Source: Fen-671 sp963794745 (GTDB lineage Bacteria; Actinomycetota; Acidimicrobiia; Acidimicrobiales; Palsa-688). Taken from it: a stretch of DNA of 64,000 bases. The DNA is taken from positions 434,001 through 498,000 of the forward strand of contig CAWCEZ010000007.1 of the NCBI GenBank assembly GCA_963794745.1, read 5' to 3'. The notes under the pieces were generated by a model that saw nothing but the letters and a program-made list of their open reading frames with translations, had not been told where the DNA came from and ran no database searches. Each line of letters opens with the position of its first letter. Positions within the stretch are counted from its first letter, which is position 1. Positions 38,009 to 46,790 of this stretch are shown here, piece by piece. A program made the position numbers and the translations under genes.

Positions 38009-38929
38009 ATGCCCCGTCCACGAACCCTTTTCACTGCCGCTGCCCTCGCCCTCGCCGGGGCAGTCTGCAGTACGACCGCTGTTTCAGCTTCCGCCCTAAA
38101 GCCGTCAGCCACGGCGAGCTCGACGCCGACAATAGTGATCGGCTCGGAGAACTTCACCGAGGAGATAATCCTCGGTGACCTCTACTCCGACGTGCTCCAG
38201 CACGCGGGCTACAAGACCAACCTGCGCTCCAATCTGGGAGGGCGCCCTATCGTCGAGAAAGCCCTGGCCGCCAAGGCGCTCGACCTCTTCCCTGACTACG
38301 CCGGCAGCTTGCTGGTCTTCCTCAAGCCAAACGACCAGGTCCAGGCCGGCTCCATTACGACCGACCTCCCCGCCCTCCGGGCCGCATTGGCCCCTGTCGG
38401 GGCGACTGCGCTCAACCCCGCCCCTGCACTTGACGCCAACGTCTTCGTCGTCACCAAGGCGACTGCGGCCAAGTACCACCTGACCAAGCTCTCGCAGTTG
38501 ACCGCGATAGCGCCGCAGCTGTCCTTCGCAGCACCCCCTGAGTGCTCGAGCTACTACTACTGCCTCCCGGGGTTGGAAAAGGTGTACGACATCCACTTCA
38601 AGAGCGTCATTTCGGCGGACGAAGCCGGCCCGGAGACGATTGCCGACCTGAACAACGGCAAGGCCGAAGTGGCAGAGCTGTTCTCGACCGACGCGGCTAT
38701 TGCGCAAAACGGTTACGTCCAGCTGGCCGACAACAAGAACCTCGAGCCCGCCGACCACATCATCCCCATCATCCGCAAGTCCTTCGCCACCATGGGGGTG
38801 GAAGCAGCGCTCAACGGGCTGTCCGCCAAGTTGACCACGGCGCGACTGCTCGCCCTCGACAACCAAGCGAGTTCCAACCACGACCCGGCCGCGGACGCAG
38901 CCAAGTGGCTGAAGAGCGTGGGCCTCTAG
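38009..38929 (+). CDS. osmoprotectant (glycine betaine/choline-type) ABC substrate-binding protein
   Basis: 306 residues. A signal peptide (FTAAALALAGAVCSTTAVSA) carries a Cys that could be lipidated, though the context AGAVCS is only a weak lipobox. Mature motifs are those of the OpuC/OsmF/ProX-like family: IVIGSENFTEEIILGDLYSD, LRSNLGGRPIVEKAL, DLFPDYAGS and ADHIIPIIRKSF. A strong AAGGAGGA lies about 9 nt before ATG 38009. The permeases sit on the opposite strand, converging on it, and the ATPase lies beyond them, so one transporter is encoded by three transcription units. Confidence 0.9.
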   Translation: MPRPRTLFTAAALALAGAVCSTTAVSASALKPSATASSTPTIVIGSENFTEEIILGDLYSDVLQHAGYKTNLRSNLGGRPIVEKALAAKALDLFPDYAGSLLVFLKPNDQVQAGSITTDLPALRAALAPVGATALNPAPALDANVFVVTKATAAKYHLTKLSQLTAIAPQLSFAAPPECSSYYYCLPGLEKVYDIHFKSVISADEAGPETIADLNNGKAEVAELFSTDAAIAQNGYVQLADNKNLEPADHIIPIIRKSFATMGVEAALNGLSAKLTTARLLALDNQASSNHDPAADAAKWLKSVGL

Positions 38930-38930
38930 T

Positions 38931-38945
38931 CCTGCGTTAGGCAGG
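38931..38945. terminator. short hairpin between convergent transporter genes
   Basis: CCTGC-GTTAG-GCAGG followed by TTTC lies right at the two convergent stops (38929 and 38937). The 5-bp stem is weak, but its position and the T tail on the plus strand fit a terminator. Confidence 0.45.
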
Positions 38946-39710
38946 TTTCGAGGTACTGCCCTGGGCACGGACAACGGGGATCCTGCCCAGGGCCCGGTAC
39001 CGAAGAGCTGGGATGTCTTTATGTTTCCCGGCGCCACGCAGGCCAACAGGCGTAAGAGCGCGCCCGGCCGCCGCCATCAATGAGTCGACGCCCAGGGCGA
39101 CAACTGCGACTAGGAACGCACCACTGAACGTCTCCACGTTGCTGTTGATTGCCAATCCGGTGAAGATGTAGGTGCCGAGATCCGGGTACCCGACGTAAGC
39201 GGCCAGTGTTGCGGTGGCCACTACTTCGACTGCCGCTGTCCGTGCCCCGGCGAGGATCAGAGGCCGGGCCAGCGGCAGCTCGACACGCCACAACATCTGA
39301 CCAGGTTTCATGCCCATCGCCAGCGCGGCTGACCGTATTTCCTGCGGGACTTCGCGAACCCCGATATAGGTATTGGTAAGTATTGGGGGTACCGCCAGGG
39401 CGAACATCGCAAGAGACGCTGCCACCAGACCGCTTTGCTGGAGCCTGGCGATCGCTGGTTGGATCGCCAGGAGGATTATCAGGGCAAAAGACGGAATTGC
39501 GCGTGCTGCGTTCGCCGCATTGAGCACCGCGAAGCTGCCTCGCCCGGTGTGCCCTAGCAGGCACCCGAGGCCCACCCCGGCGGCAGTGGCACAAACCACT
39601 GCTATTACAGAAAGCTTGACCTGGCTCAGCAACAGAGCCGGGATCCCGTTGGAGCCGCTCCAGTGCGAGCTGCTGGTCAGGAACGTCGCCGCCTGAGAGA
39701 GGAAGTTCAC
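38937..39710 (-). CDS. osmoprotectant ABC permease (OpuBB/ProW type), second copy
   Basis: 257 residues from the GTG at 39710, which overlaps the upstream permease stop (GTGA). Five or six helices and the ABC EAA-loop region EIRSAALAMGMKPGQMLWRVELP are visible, along with RAIPSFALIILLA. It pairs with the other permease, as in two-permease glycine betaine and choline importers. The C-terminus has a basic tail (RYRALGRIPVV). Confidence 0.9.
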   Translation of the reverse strand: MNFLSQAATFLTSSSHWSGSNGIPALLLSQVKLSVIAVVCATAAGVGLGCLLGHTGRGSFAVLNAANAARAIPSFALIILLAIQPAIARLQQSGLVAASLAMFALAVPPILTNTYIGVREVPQEIRSAALAMGMKPGQMLWRVELPLARPLILAGARTAAVEVVATATLAAYVGYPDLGTYIFTGLAINSNVETFSGAFLVAVVALGVDSLMAAAGRALTPVGLRGAGKHKDIPALRYRALGRIPVVRAQGSTSKPA

Positions 39711-40402
39711 CTGGACACCGCGTTGCGGGAGCGGGCCCACGGCAGGCTCAACAGTTCGATGCCGACGATAAGGGCGTCGGCAATTCCAGCGAGCACCACC
39801 GACAGCGCCAAACCGACGACTATCTCGGTATTGAAGTCTGTTTGGAAACCCTGGATTATTAGCTGCCCCAAGCCGCCCTGCCCGATAAAAGCCGTCACGT
39901 TGACAAGGCCGACGACGGTAACGGTGGCGACCCGCACTCCTGCCAAGATCGACGGCAGCGCGAGAGGCAATTGGACCTTGCGAAGAGCCTCGAGCGGCTT
40001 ATACCCCATTCCCAGGGCGGCGTCGAGGACCTCAGCCGGGACCGAATCAAGGCCAGCAATGATGTTGCGGATCAGGATCAGCAGTGTGTAGCTGACGAGC
40101 GCCACCTCGGCGGTGGTGATCGAGAAAAAGCCCGTGATGGGTGCCACCAGGAGCAAGAGAGCAACGGAAGGCACAACGTAGAGGGCTCCGGTAATGGCGA
40201 CCAGAGGTCGTCGGAGCGGGCGGGCCCACCAAGCAAGTACCCCCAGCGGCAGCGAAATTGCCAGGCCGATCACGACCGCGATGGCAGTGAGCTGGACATG
40301 CTGCCAGAGCAGGGACCAGATCATGCTTTGGTTGGACGAAACCCAGCTCCACTGGACGAGCGGGCCGGCAGAACCCACGAGCGCCATAGCTGAACGAGAC
40401 AC
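39707..40402 (-). CDS. osmoprotectant ABC permease (OpuBB/ProW type), first copy
   Basis: 231 residues. Helix motifs LYVVPSVALLLLVAPI and IRNIIAGLDSVPAEVLDAALGMGY, then the EAA loop ALRKVQLPLALPSILAG, match OpuBB/OpuBD proteins. Starts are GTG 40402 or ATG 40387. It is divergent from the ATPase gene across about 78 nt that contains a strong hairpin. The two permeases are translationally coupled. Confidence 0.9.
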   Translation of the reverse strand: MSRSAMALVGSAGPLVQWSWVSSNQSMIWSLLWQHVQLTAIAVVIGLAISLPLGVLAWWARPLRRPLVAITGALYVVPSVALLLLVAPITGFFSITTAEVALVSYTLLILIRNIIAGLDSVPAEVLDAALGMGYKPLEALRKVQLPLALPSILAGVRVATVTVVGLVNVTAFIGQGGLGQLIIQGFQTDFNTEIVVGLALSVVLAGIADALIVGIELLSLPWARSRNAVSR

Positions 40403-40443
40403 TACCGGCCCCGCGCCGGTTTGGTTTCCTCGGGCGTTGGTAA

Positions 40444-40475
40444 CTCCTCGTGGGTAGCCTAAGGCTACCTAGGAG
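40444..40475 (+). promoter_or_regulatory. hairpin that may hide the ribosome site of the OpuBA-type gene
   Basis: A perfect GGTAGCC-TAA-GGCTACC hairpin (40453-40469) is extended by an outer pairing of CTCCT (40444-40448) with AGGAG (40471-40475). AGGAG is the ribosome site of the ATPase gene, whose TTG start is at 40481. Closed, the structure would block translation; opening it by temperature, salt or a ligand would turn it on. The same DNA palindrome could instead be a repressor site. Confidence 0.55.
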
Positions 40476-40480
40476 GAACT

Positions 40481-41617
40481 TTGATCCGCTTCGAGGCAGT
40501 CTCCAAACACTACGGCAACGGCGTTTACGCCGTACACGACCTCAACCTGGAGGTGGCTACGGGAGAGCTGTGCGTCCTGGTCGGGCCCTCGGGGGGTGGC
40601 AAAACGACGGTCCTGCGGATGGTGAACCGCCTCGTTGAGCCGTCGAGCGGCCGGATCGTCATCGACGGGCAAGACATCGCTACGGTCGACCCGGTCGAAC
40701 TGCGGAGGCGGACCGGCTATGTGATCCAGCAGTCCGGCCTTTTCCCCCACTTGAAGGTCGCCGACAATGTGGCTTCTGTCCCGAACCTGCTCGGCTGGGA
40801 CCGTGCCCGCGTCCAGTCACGGGTCAACGAAATGCTCGACCTGGTTGGGCTCGACCCGGCAACCTATGCGGGTCGCTACCCGCACGAGCTCTCAGGGGGC
40901 CAGGCACAGCGTGTCGGAGTAGCCCGTGCCCTCGCCGGGGACCCTCCCGTGCTACTGATGGACGAGCCTTTCGGGGCCGTCGACCCCATCCAGCGGGACC
41001 GTCTCCAGCAGGAGTTCCTGCGGCTGCACGACCAGCTCCACAAGACTGTGATCATGGTGACCCATGACGTCGACGAGGCCGTGCGGATGGGTGACAGGAT
41101 CGCAGTCCTCAGCCAAGGTGGCGTCCTCGAGCAGTACGAGGCTCCGCCCGAGCTGCTCGCCCACCCTGCCACCGCGTTCGTGTCGGATTTCATCGGGGCG
41201 GACCGAGGCCTGCGCCGGCTGGCGGTTACGCCGATCGAGGTCGACGACCTGTACTGCCCACCAATGGTCACGCGCCAAACGACCGTCGCAGAGGCACGGG
41301 CCGCCGTGGCCGGGCAGGGCACCAACTGGGCAGTCGTCGTCGATGATGCCGGCGGCCTCCTTGGCTGGGTCGAGCCGGGGCGGATGGACGAGACGGGGGC
41401 GCCCGGGCACTCCGGGACCGTTGCGGCCTACATGCGGCCGCTCGACGCACACGTGCCGATCGACGCCTCGCTCAAGACTGCCTTTTCCGAAATGCTCCAA
41501 CACGACGCGGGATGGGTTGCCGTCCTCGACAAGGAACGCTTCCTGGGCGTTTTGACGCCGGACGCGCTCCATGCTGCACTGCGGCGTTCAGTCGGGGGCG
41601 ACCCCGTCCCCGTCTAG
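40481..41617 (+). CDS. osmoprotectant ABC importer ATPase with CBS domains (OpuBA/OpuCA type)
   Basis: 378 residues from a TTG start with AGGAGG 5 nt upstream. Walker A GPSGGGKTT, Q-loop VIQQSGLFPH, signature LSGGQAQR, Walker B VLLMDEPFGAVDP and H-loop VTHDVDEA are visible. The C-terminal 120 residues hold two CBS-like repeats (PPMVTRQTTVAEARAAVAG and MRPLDAHVPIDASLKTAFSE), which in this family sense ionic strength or nucleotides. It energises the two divergent permeases and uses the SBP beyond them. Confidence 0.92.
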   Translation: MIRFEAVSKHYGNGVYAVHDLNLEVATGELCVLVGPSGGGKTTVLRMVNRLVEPSSGRIVIDGQDIATVDPVELRRRTGYVIQQSGLFPHLKVADNVASVPNLLGWDRARVQSRVNEMLDLVGLDPATYAGRYPHELSGGQAQRVGVARALAGDPPVLLMDEPFGAVDPIQRDRLQQEFLRLHDQLHKTVIMVTHDVDEAVRMGDRIAVLSQGGVLEQYEAPPELLAHPATAFVSDFIGADRGLRRLAVTPIEVDDLYCPPMVTRQTTVAEARAAVAGQGTNWAVVVDDAGGLLGWVEPGRMDETGAPGHSGTVAAYMRPLDAHVPIDASLKTAFSEMLQHDAGWVAVLDKERFLGVLTPDALHAALRRSVGGDPVPV

Positions 41618-41654
41618 CTCATTCCCTGTTCAGCCCAAGGAGGCGACACCTCAG

Positions 41655-43032
41655 ATGGCGATGGCAACCACCAACCCGGCGACGGGGGAAACCCTCGAGC
41701 GCTTCGACGAGATCTCCGATGAGGAGCTCGAGGCGTTCCTTGTACGCGCCGTGGAGGCCTCGCAGGAGCAACGCCTGACGACGTTCGGGCAGCGCTCGGG
41801 TTGGATGCGCCAAGCGGCTGACCTCTTGGACGCGGAGAACGAGACGGTCGCCCGGATCATGACGACCGAGATGGGCAAGACGATCAAGTCAGCGCGCGGT
41901 GAGGTCACCAAGTGTGCCCGTGGTTGTCGTTATTACGCCGACAACGCCGCCACGCTGCTGGCCGATGAGCCGGCCGACGCTGCCGCGGTAGGCGCTCGGA
42001 CCGCCTACGCCCGGTACGAACCCCTCGGCGTAGTGCTCGCAGTTATGCCCTGGAACTTCCCGCTCTGGCAGGTGGTCCGCTTTGCCGCCCCCGCTCTAAT
42101 GGCGGGCAACGTGGGGCTCCTCAAACACGCGTCCAATGTCCCCCAGACGGCGCTGTACCTAGGCGAGCTGTTCACACGAGCCGGCTTCCCGCGCGGCAGC
42201 TTCCAGGCGTTGCTGATGGGGTCGGCTCGGGTCGAACGGGTCATCCGCGACCCGCGTGTCGCAGCGGTGACCCTGACCGGGTCCGGCCGCCGGCGCCGCG
42301 GTGGGTGCCGTCGCGGGCGAGATGATCAAGCCGAGCGTCCTGGAGCTTGGCGGGAGCGATGCCTTCGTGGTGATGCCGAGCGCCGACCTCGAAAAAGCAG
42401 CAGCCGTGGCGACCACGGCGCGCTGCCAGAACAACGGGCAGTCCTGTATTGCTGCCAAGCGCTTCATCGTCCATGAGGCTGTCGCCGACGAGTTCGAGAG
42501 GCGCTTCGTCGAGCACATGTCCGCCCTCACGATCGGCGACCCGCTGGAAGATTCGACCGATGTCGGCCCCCTGGCCACCAGTTCGGGGAGGGACGACGTA
42601 GAAGAACTCGTTGCCGATGCCGTGAGCAAGGGCGCCAAAGTCCTCTGCGGGGGCGAGCGGTTGACGGGCCCGGGCTGGTACTACCCCCCGACGGTGGTCA
42701 GCCAGCTGACCCCAGAAATGCGCATGTACCGTGAGGAGGTCTTCGGGCCGGTGGCCGCGCTGTTCCGTGTCGGCAATGCCGAAGAAGCCATAGAGCTCGC
42801 CAACGGTACCGAGTTTGGCCTCGGCGCCAACGCGTGGACGAACGACGAGGGCGAGCGCGACCTTTTTGTCCGAGACCTCGCCGCTGGAGCCGTCTTCATC
42901 AACGGGATGGTCACTTCTTATCCCGAGCTCCCCTTCGGAGGTATCAAGACTTCAGGCTACGGTCGCGAGCTCTCAGCACAGGGTATCCGTGCGTTTTGCA
43001 ACCTGAAAACCGTTTGGGTAGGGCGCGACTAG
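41655..43032 (+). CDS. NAD(P)-dependent semialdehyde dehydrogenase, GabD-like (frame broken)
   Basis: The reconstructed protein has 458 residues. MATTNPATGETLERF opens it, then PLGVVLAVMPWNFPLWQ, the catalytic Glu in LELGGSDAF, the catalytic Cys in NNGQSCIAAKRF and the ending PFGGIKTSGYGRELSAQGI, as in short succinate-semialdehyde dehydrogenases. An extra base near 42284 breaks the frame; without it TLTGSAAGAAVGAVAGE is continuous. AAGGAGG lies about 11 nt before ATG 41655. It follows the OpuBA-type gene by 37 nt and may finish GABA degradation begun by the 12-16 kb cluster (inference). Confidence 0.88.
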
Positions 43033-43056
43033 GCCCGCCCGACTAGGCCCGCTCGA

Positions 43057-43548
43057 CTAGGTCGAGGCGCTAAGTGGCGGCAGCCCGAGGTCGTGGCGCA
43101 CCTTGTTCGTGGCGGCAGTGGTGCTTAGGTCCTCGCTGAGGAACGGCCCCTCCCACGATGAAGTGTCGGCAATGTTGTCATGGGAGAGCGCCCGCAGGTC
43201 GCCGAGGAGGCCATTGAACGCCGACACGAGCGCATGGATATCGTCCCGAGCGCCGCTGGGCCAGCTCTGGCTGTCCAGTTTGTCCTGGAACACTACGAGC
43301 GCAGAGATCAACGGACGTGCCGCCGATTCTGCCTCGGGGCCTGTCACCTTGGGATTGCTCATCCAGGAGATGACCGCGGACTGAAATGCGGTGGAGGCGG
43401 TGCCCACCGGCGCGGAGTCCACGAGGTACTGGTGGGCGGCACCGCTTATCGCGGCCGTGCGAGCAGACGCACTCGCGGTGCCTGGGACAGCGATGACCAG
43501 TGGCGCGACAGCTACGACAACAATTGCACTAAACCGTAACGGTTTCAT
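43057..43548 (-). CDS. secreted alpha-helical protein of unknown function
   Basis: 163 residues. A signal peptide (FSAIVVVAVAPLVIAVPGTASA) is followed by a mature region that is mostly amphipathic helix with no Cys and no motif I know; it ends GLPPLSAST. A strong AAGGAGG lies 6 nt before the ATG. The start overlaps the stop of the upstream GGDEF-EAL gene by 20 nt, so the two are probably coupled. A role linked to cell-surface signalling is only a guess from that linkage. Confidence 0.7.
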   Translation of the reverse strand: MKPLRFSAIVVVAVAPLVIAVPGTASASARTAAISGAAHQYLVDSAPVGTASTAFQSAVISWMSNPKVTGPEAESAARPLISALVVFQDKLDSQSWPSGARDDIHALVSAFNGLLGDLRALSHDNIADTSSWEGPFLSEDLSTTAATNKVRHDLGLPPLSAST

Positions 43549-46033
43549 CCTTGCCTCCTTGCGAGCCTGCCAGCAGCTCCTCCAATGCTTCCACGGCCAA
43601 CGGACGGGCGAACAAATATCCTTGCCCGCTTTTACATTCTTCGAGCTGCAAGCGGGCGAGCTGTTCGGTTGTCTCGATCCCTTCCGCCAAAGTGTCCAGG
43701 TTGAGATCTCGGCCCATTTGCACGATTGTCCGGACGAGCGCAGCTCCCTCGGAGGAAGACTCCATCTGTGATACGAACGACCTGTCGATCTTCAACGAAT
43801 CGACTGGGAACTGCTGGAGATAGGCCAGTGAGCAGTACCCGGTCCCGAAGTCGTCGATAGCCAGCTTGACACCGGCCCGTTTGAGGGCCCGCAACCGCAT
43901 CGCCGAGAGCCCGGCGTCCTGCATGAGCGTCGTCTCGGTGATCTCGATGGTCAGCAGCCGCGGTTGTAGGCCTGAACCCGCGAGAGTTCGCTCGACCAAC
44001 CCTACGAAATCTTCGCGGTCGAGCTGGCGCCCGGAAGCATTTACCGAGACCGTCAGCGGGCGCCCGGCCTGTGCCCACTCGGCCGCTTGCCGGCAGGCCT
44101 CTTCGAGGACGAAACGGCCGACGTCGAAGATCATCTCCGTCGCCTCGAGCACCGGGATGAACTCGCCAGGCATCACCAGGCCACGCGTTGGGTGGCGCCA
44201 GCGCAGGAGTGCTTCGACTCCGGTCATCTTCTGGTCTTGGAGGCGGAAAATGGGTTGGTACACAAGGAAGAACTCGTTGTTGCGGATGCCTTCGCGGAGC
44301 TCCGATTCAAGTTCGACGCGGTTGGCTATGGCGGCCTGCATCTCTGGGTGGAAAGAAACGACGTTCCCATGAGAGCGGACCTTTGCTTCCGAAAGGGCGA
44401 TGTCGGCGTCACGGAGGAGCTCGTCGGCGGAATCGCGAGCCCCTGAGGCTATCCCGATGCTGGCGGACACGGAGCTGAGCTGACGGTCCCGGGCAAGCAA
44501 GAACGGCTCCCGTAACGAAGAAAGCAGCTCGCGGGCGACCTCCTCGGGGCCGGGCACGCCTTCGTCTGTCTCGATCAGGACCACGAACTCGTCCCCGCCG
44601 AGCCTGCCAACGGTGTCGGTCTCGCGCACCACGGCACGAAAACGAGCAGAAACTTGGCGAAGCAGCTCGTCTCCGGCCGCGTGGCCAAAGGTGTCGTTGA
44701 CGTCTTTGAACTGGTCGAGGTCGATGAACAAGGCGGCGACGCCCGTGTTGTCACGGCGCGCACGGGCCGCCATCTGCTCGGCACGGTCGAAAATGAGGGC
44801 GCGGTTGGGGAGGCTCGTCAGGGCGTCATGGCCCGCCTGGTGGCGGAGCTGGGCCGTGCGCTCCTCGATGAGCTGGATCCCTTTCAGACGCGACTTCGAA
44901 ATCGCCCGTACCAAGAAATAGAGCAGCAGCGACAAGACGATGCCGCCAAACAGGACCACCAATCCCTGGTCTGTCGCGGGGAGGCCCGAAACCGGGGTTG
45001 CCGCCGAAAGACCAACGACCCAATTGCCGTCAGCAGACAGCGGGAAGCTGTGGGCCACGGCGTTGGGGTCAGCCGACCCGATCCTTGCCAGGATGTCCCG
45101 GGCCCCTGACGGCTCGACGTAGGACAGGGTCGCCGACTCGCCGCGGTGGCCCTGGACTATAGGTTCGAGAATGTTGTCCGCTTGGTAGATGCCCATGATC
45201 CAACCCGTCACGGAGGCGAGCCGCGCCGCTGCTGTCGAGGGGGCTACCCCTCCCGGGTAGATAGGAGTTATCGTGACGACGAGCCCGCTGTTCGCCAGGA
45301 ACGCAGGGAGCACGGCCGGCACGGTAGGCACCCCCACCTGGTGCGGCGATTCGGCGATCAGCGATGCAAGGGTGACGGCTGCGGTTTCACCAGCGCTCGC
45401 CGACGACCGCAACATTGTGCCGATGGCCAGCGCGCAGTAGTCGAGCTCCGGAGTGGTGAACGCCAGGAGCCCCGCGAGAGAGCTGAGTGAGACCCCGCTG
45501 CTCGCGGCGACTTGGACCGCTACCGCGCGCGTCAAGCAGTACGGAGCTTTGGGCTTCGCCGGGGAAAGGGTGAACGGCTCCGTTAGCGGCAAGCCAAGCG
45601 GGGGGTCGCGCAGGACTTGGCGTGAGAAAGCGGCGAGCTGGGGTTGGCGGACGTCCTCGATGTACATCAGCCCGAAGGACCCCGGGTAACGGTCTCGGGC
45701 CCCAAGCAACCGGAACCAGGTCGAAAACTGCTCGTTCGTGAGTGCCGGAGTCGTTTCCACCAGGGTCCACGCGGTCTGGCCCAAGTCGTCGTCGCGTTGC
45801 AGCGAGGAGCCGACCGCGTCGGCGGCCATTGTCGCCATCGAGGTAAAGGCCCTGCTGGCCTGCGTATGGACATACGAGCTCCAGGCTCCTGCTCCGACGG
45901 CTGAGCAGCCCACCCCTACAAGCAGCATCGCCGCAGCTACGAGGCCCGCACGCCGCCGGCACGCCGGCGCGCTTGCTCTGTCGGGGCCGTCAGCTACCAA
46001 GCGCGCCGAGAGGTCGAGGCCATCTCTGTCCAT
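43529..46033 (-). CDS. membrane CHASE-GGDEF-EAL protein (c-di-GMP synthesis and breakdown)
   Basis: 834 residues. One membrane segment lies near residues 30-50 and a second near 350-375; the region between is an extracellular CHASE-type sensor (RYPGSFGLMYIEDVRQ). The GGDEF domain has an intact RLGGDEFVVLIE near residue 480 with the RxxD inhibition site (RETD) five residues before. The EAL domain runs from about 575, with EAL in GVEALLRWRHP, plus ITET, IDDFGTGYCSLAYL and KIDRSFV, all residues expected of an active phosphodiesterase. Both activities may be real, switched by the sensor. Confidence 0.93.
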   Translation of the reverse strand: MDRDGLDLSARLVADGPDRASAPACRRRAGLVAAAMLLVGVGCSAVGAGAWSSYVHTQASRAFTSMATMAADAVGSSLQRDDDLGQTAWTLVETTPALTNEQFSTWFRLLGARDRYPGSFGLMYIEDVRQPQLAAFSRQVLRDPPLGLPLTEPFTLSPAKPKAPYCLTRAVAVQVAASSGVSLSSLAGLLAFTTPELDYCALAIGTMLRSSASAGETAAVTLASLIAESPHQVGVPTVPAVLPAFLANSGLVVTITPIYPGGVAPSTAAARLASVTGWIMGIYQADNILEPIVQGHRGESATLSYVEPSGARDILARIGSADPNAVAHSFPLSADGNWVVGLSAATPVSGLPATDQGLVVLFGGIVLSLLLYFLVRAISKSRLKGIQLIEERTAQLRHQAGHDALTSLPNRALIFDRAEQMAARARRDNTGVAALFIDLDQFKDVNDTFGHAAGDELLRQVSARFRAVVRETDTVGRLGGDEFVVLIETDEGVPGPEEVARELLSSLREPFLLARDRQLSSVSASIGIASGARDSADELLRDADIALSEAKVRSHGNVVSFHPEMQAAIANRVELESELREGIRNNEFFLVYQPIFRLQDQKMTGVEALLRWRHPTRGLVMPGEFIPVLEATEMIFDVGRFVLEEACRQAAEWAQAGRPLTVSVNASGRQLDREDFVGLVERTLAGSGLQPRLLTIEITETTLMQDAGLSAMRLRALKRAGVKLAIDDFGTGYCSLAYLQQFPVDSLKIDRSFVSQMESSSEGAALVRTIVQMGRDLNLDTLAEGIETTEQLARLQLEECKSGQGYLFARPLAVEALEELLAGSQGGKDETVTV

Positions 46034-46121
46034 CGCCTTCTAAATCGGTAACTTCGCCCGCTACATGAGAGAGCGCTCACACCCTGCTACGAGGCCTCGC
46101 GGTCCGTCGTTACCGCCTCCG

Positions 46122-46666
46122 TCAGGACAAGCTGCCCCGCACGGCCGCGCCCGAGGGCCTGCCTTCATGGTCGTCGGCCCAACGAAGCACGACGGTCCAC
46201 TCGCTGCACCAGTCGGCGGCTGCTTTTGGCGAGACCCATCGGCTCATCAGCTCCACAAACTTCTCGATGTACCGAAGGCGGTGGCCTGCGGGGACGTCGC
46301 CGTCGACCAACAGGTGAGCTATCTCGTGAAGGGCCCGAGCTGCGTCAAACCCTCGTCGTCGACCTCGATGACGGGGCGCGTACGCGGCGACGACCCCGTT
46401 TCGCAGTACGGCACGTGACGGCTTCCCGCCCTGGCGCTGGTCGCCGAGCTCAAGTTGCGGGTGATCAACTTGCACGGCCCCGGCACCTCCGCATGCCATA
46501 CGCCGTGGCAAAAGGCCCGCCATTCGGGCACGTATAGCTGCTCATATGTGTGTTCTGGCAGTGAGCCGCCAGATATGAGCCTCTCCGTTGCGATCCCCAC
46601 GATTATCGCGGGTTTGGGCGGTACCAGGGTCTCGGCCAGGTAACGCAGGTCCTCCGGCAGATCCAT
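46122..46666 (-). CDS. putative HExxH zinc metallopeptidase (frame broken)
   Basis: The reconstructed protein has about 181 residues. The motif ALHEIAHLLVDGD gives HEIAH, a zincin active site, followed about 10 residues later by RYIEKFVELMSRWVS. The N-terminal half (MDLPEDLRYLAETLVP...) is unremarkable. The frame breaks at the CCC run at 46350-46352; one more base gives DDEGFDAARALHEIAHLL, so the motif only appears after correction. There is no signal peptide, so it is likely cytoplasmic, possibly related to the ImmA/IrrE-type peptidases (weak inference). No antitoxin-like partner is obvious. Confidence 0.55.
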
Positions 46667-46713
46667 CGTCCTAATTGGCCCGCGCCCGAGCGTCTGCCAG
46701 CCCTGCGCGCCGC

Positions 46714-46790
46714 ACGTTCATCCCTCGCTCACACCTTCATCCCACGTTCACAGCCTCATCCCTCGCTCACGACCTCCTCATCCCACGTTC
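46714..46790. repeat. degenerate 19-nt tandem repeats after the DUF5317 gene
   Basis: Three units of exactly 19 nt (46714-46732, 46733-46751, 46752-46770) and a fourth, longer unit (46771-46790) share a core tcatccc(t/a)cg(c/t)tca. Alternate units are most alike (tccctcgctcac against tcccacgttcac), so the array may have grown by doubling. The last unit runs into the DUF5317 gene, whose stop lies in the third. Confidence 0.8.

Noticed and set aside
46714..46790. Possible mini-CRISPR
   Set aside because: Units are 19 nt without unique spacers and there are no cas genes in the window.
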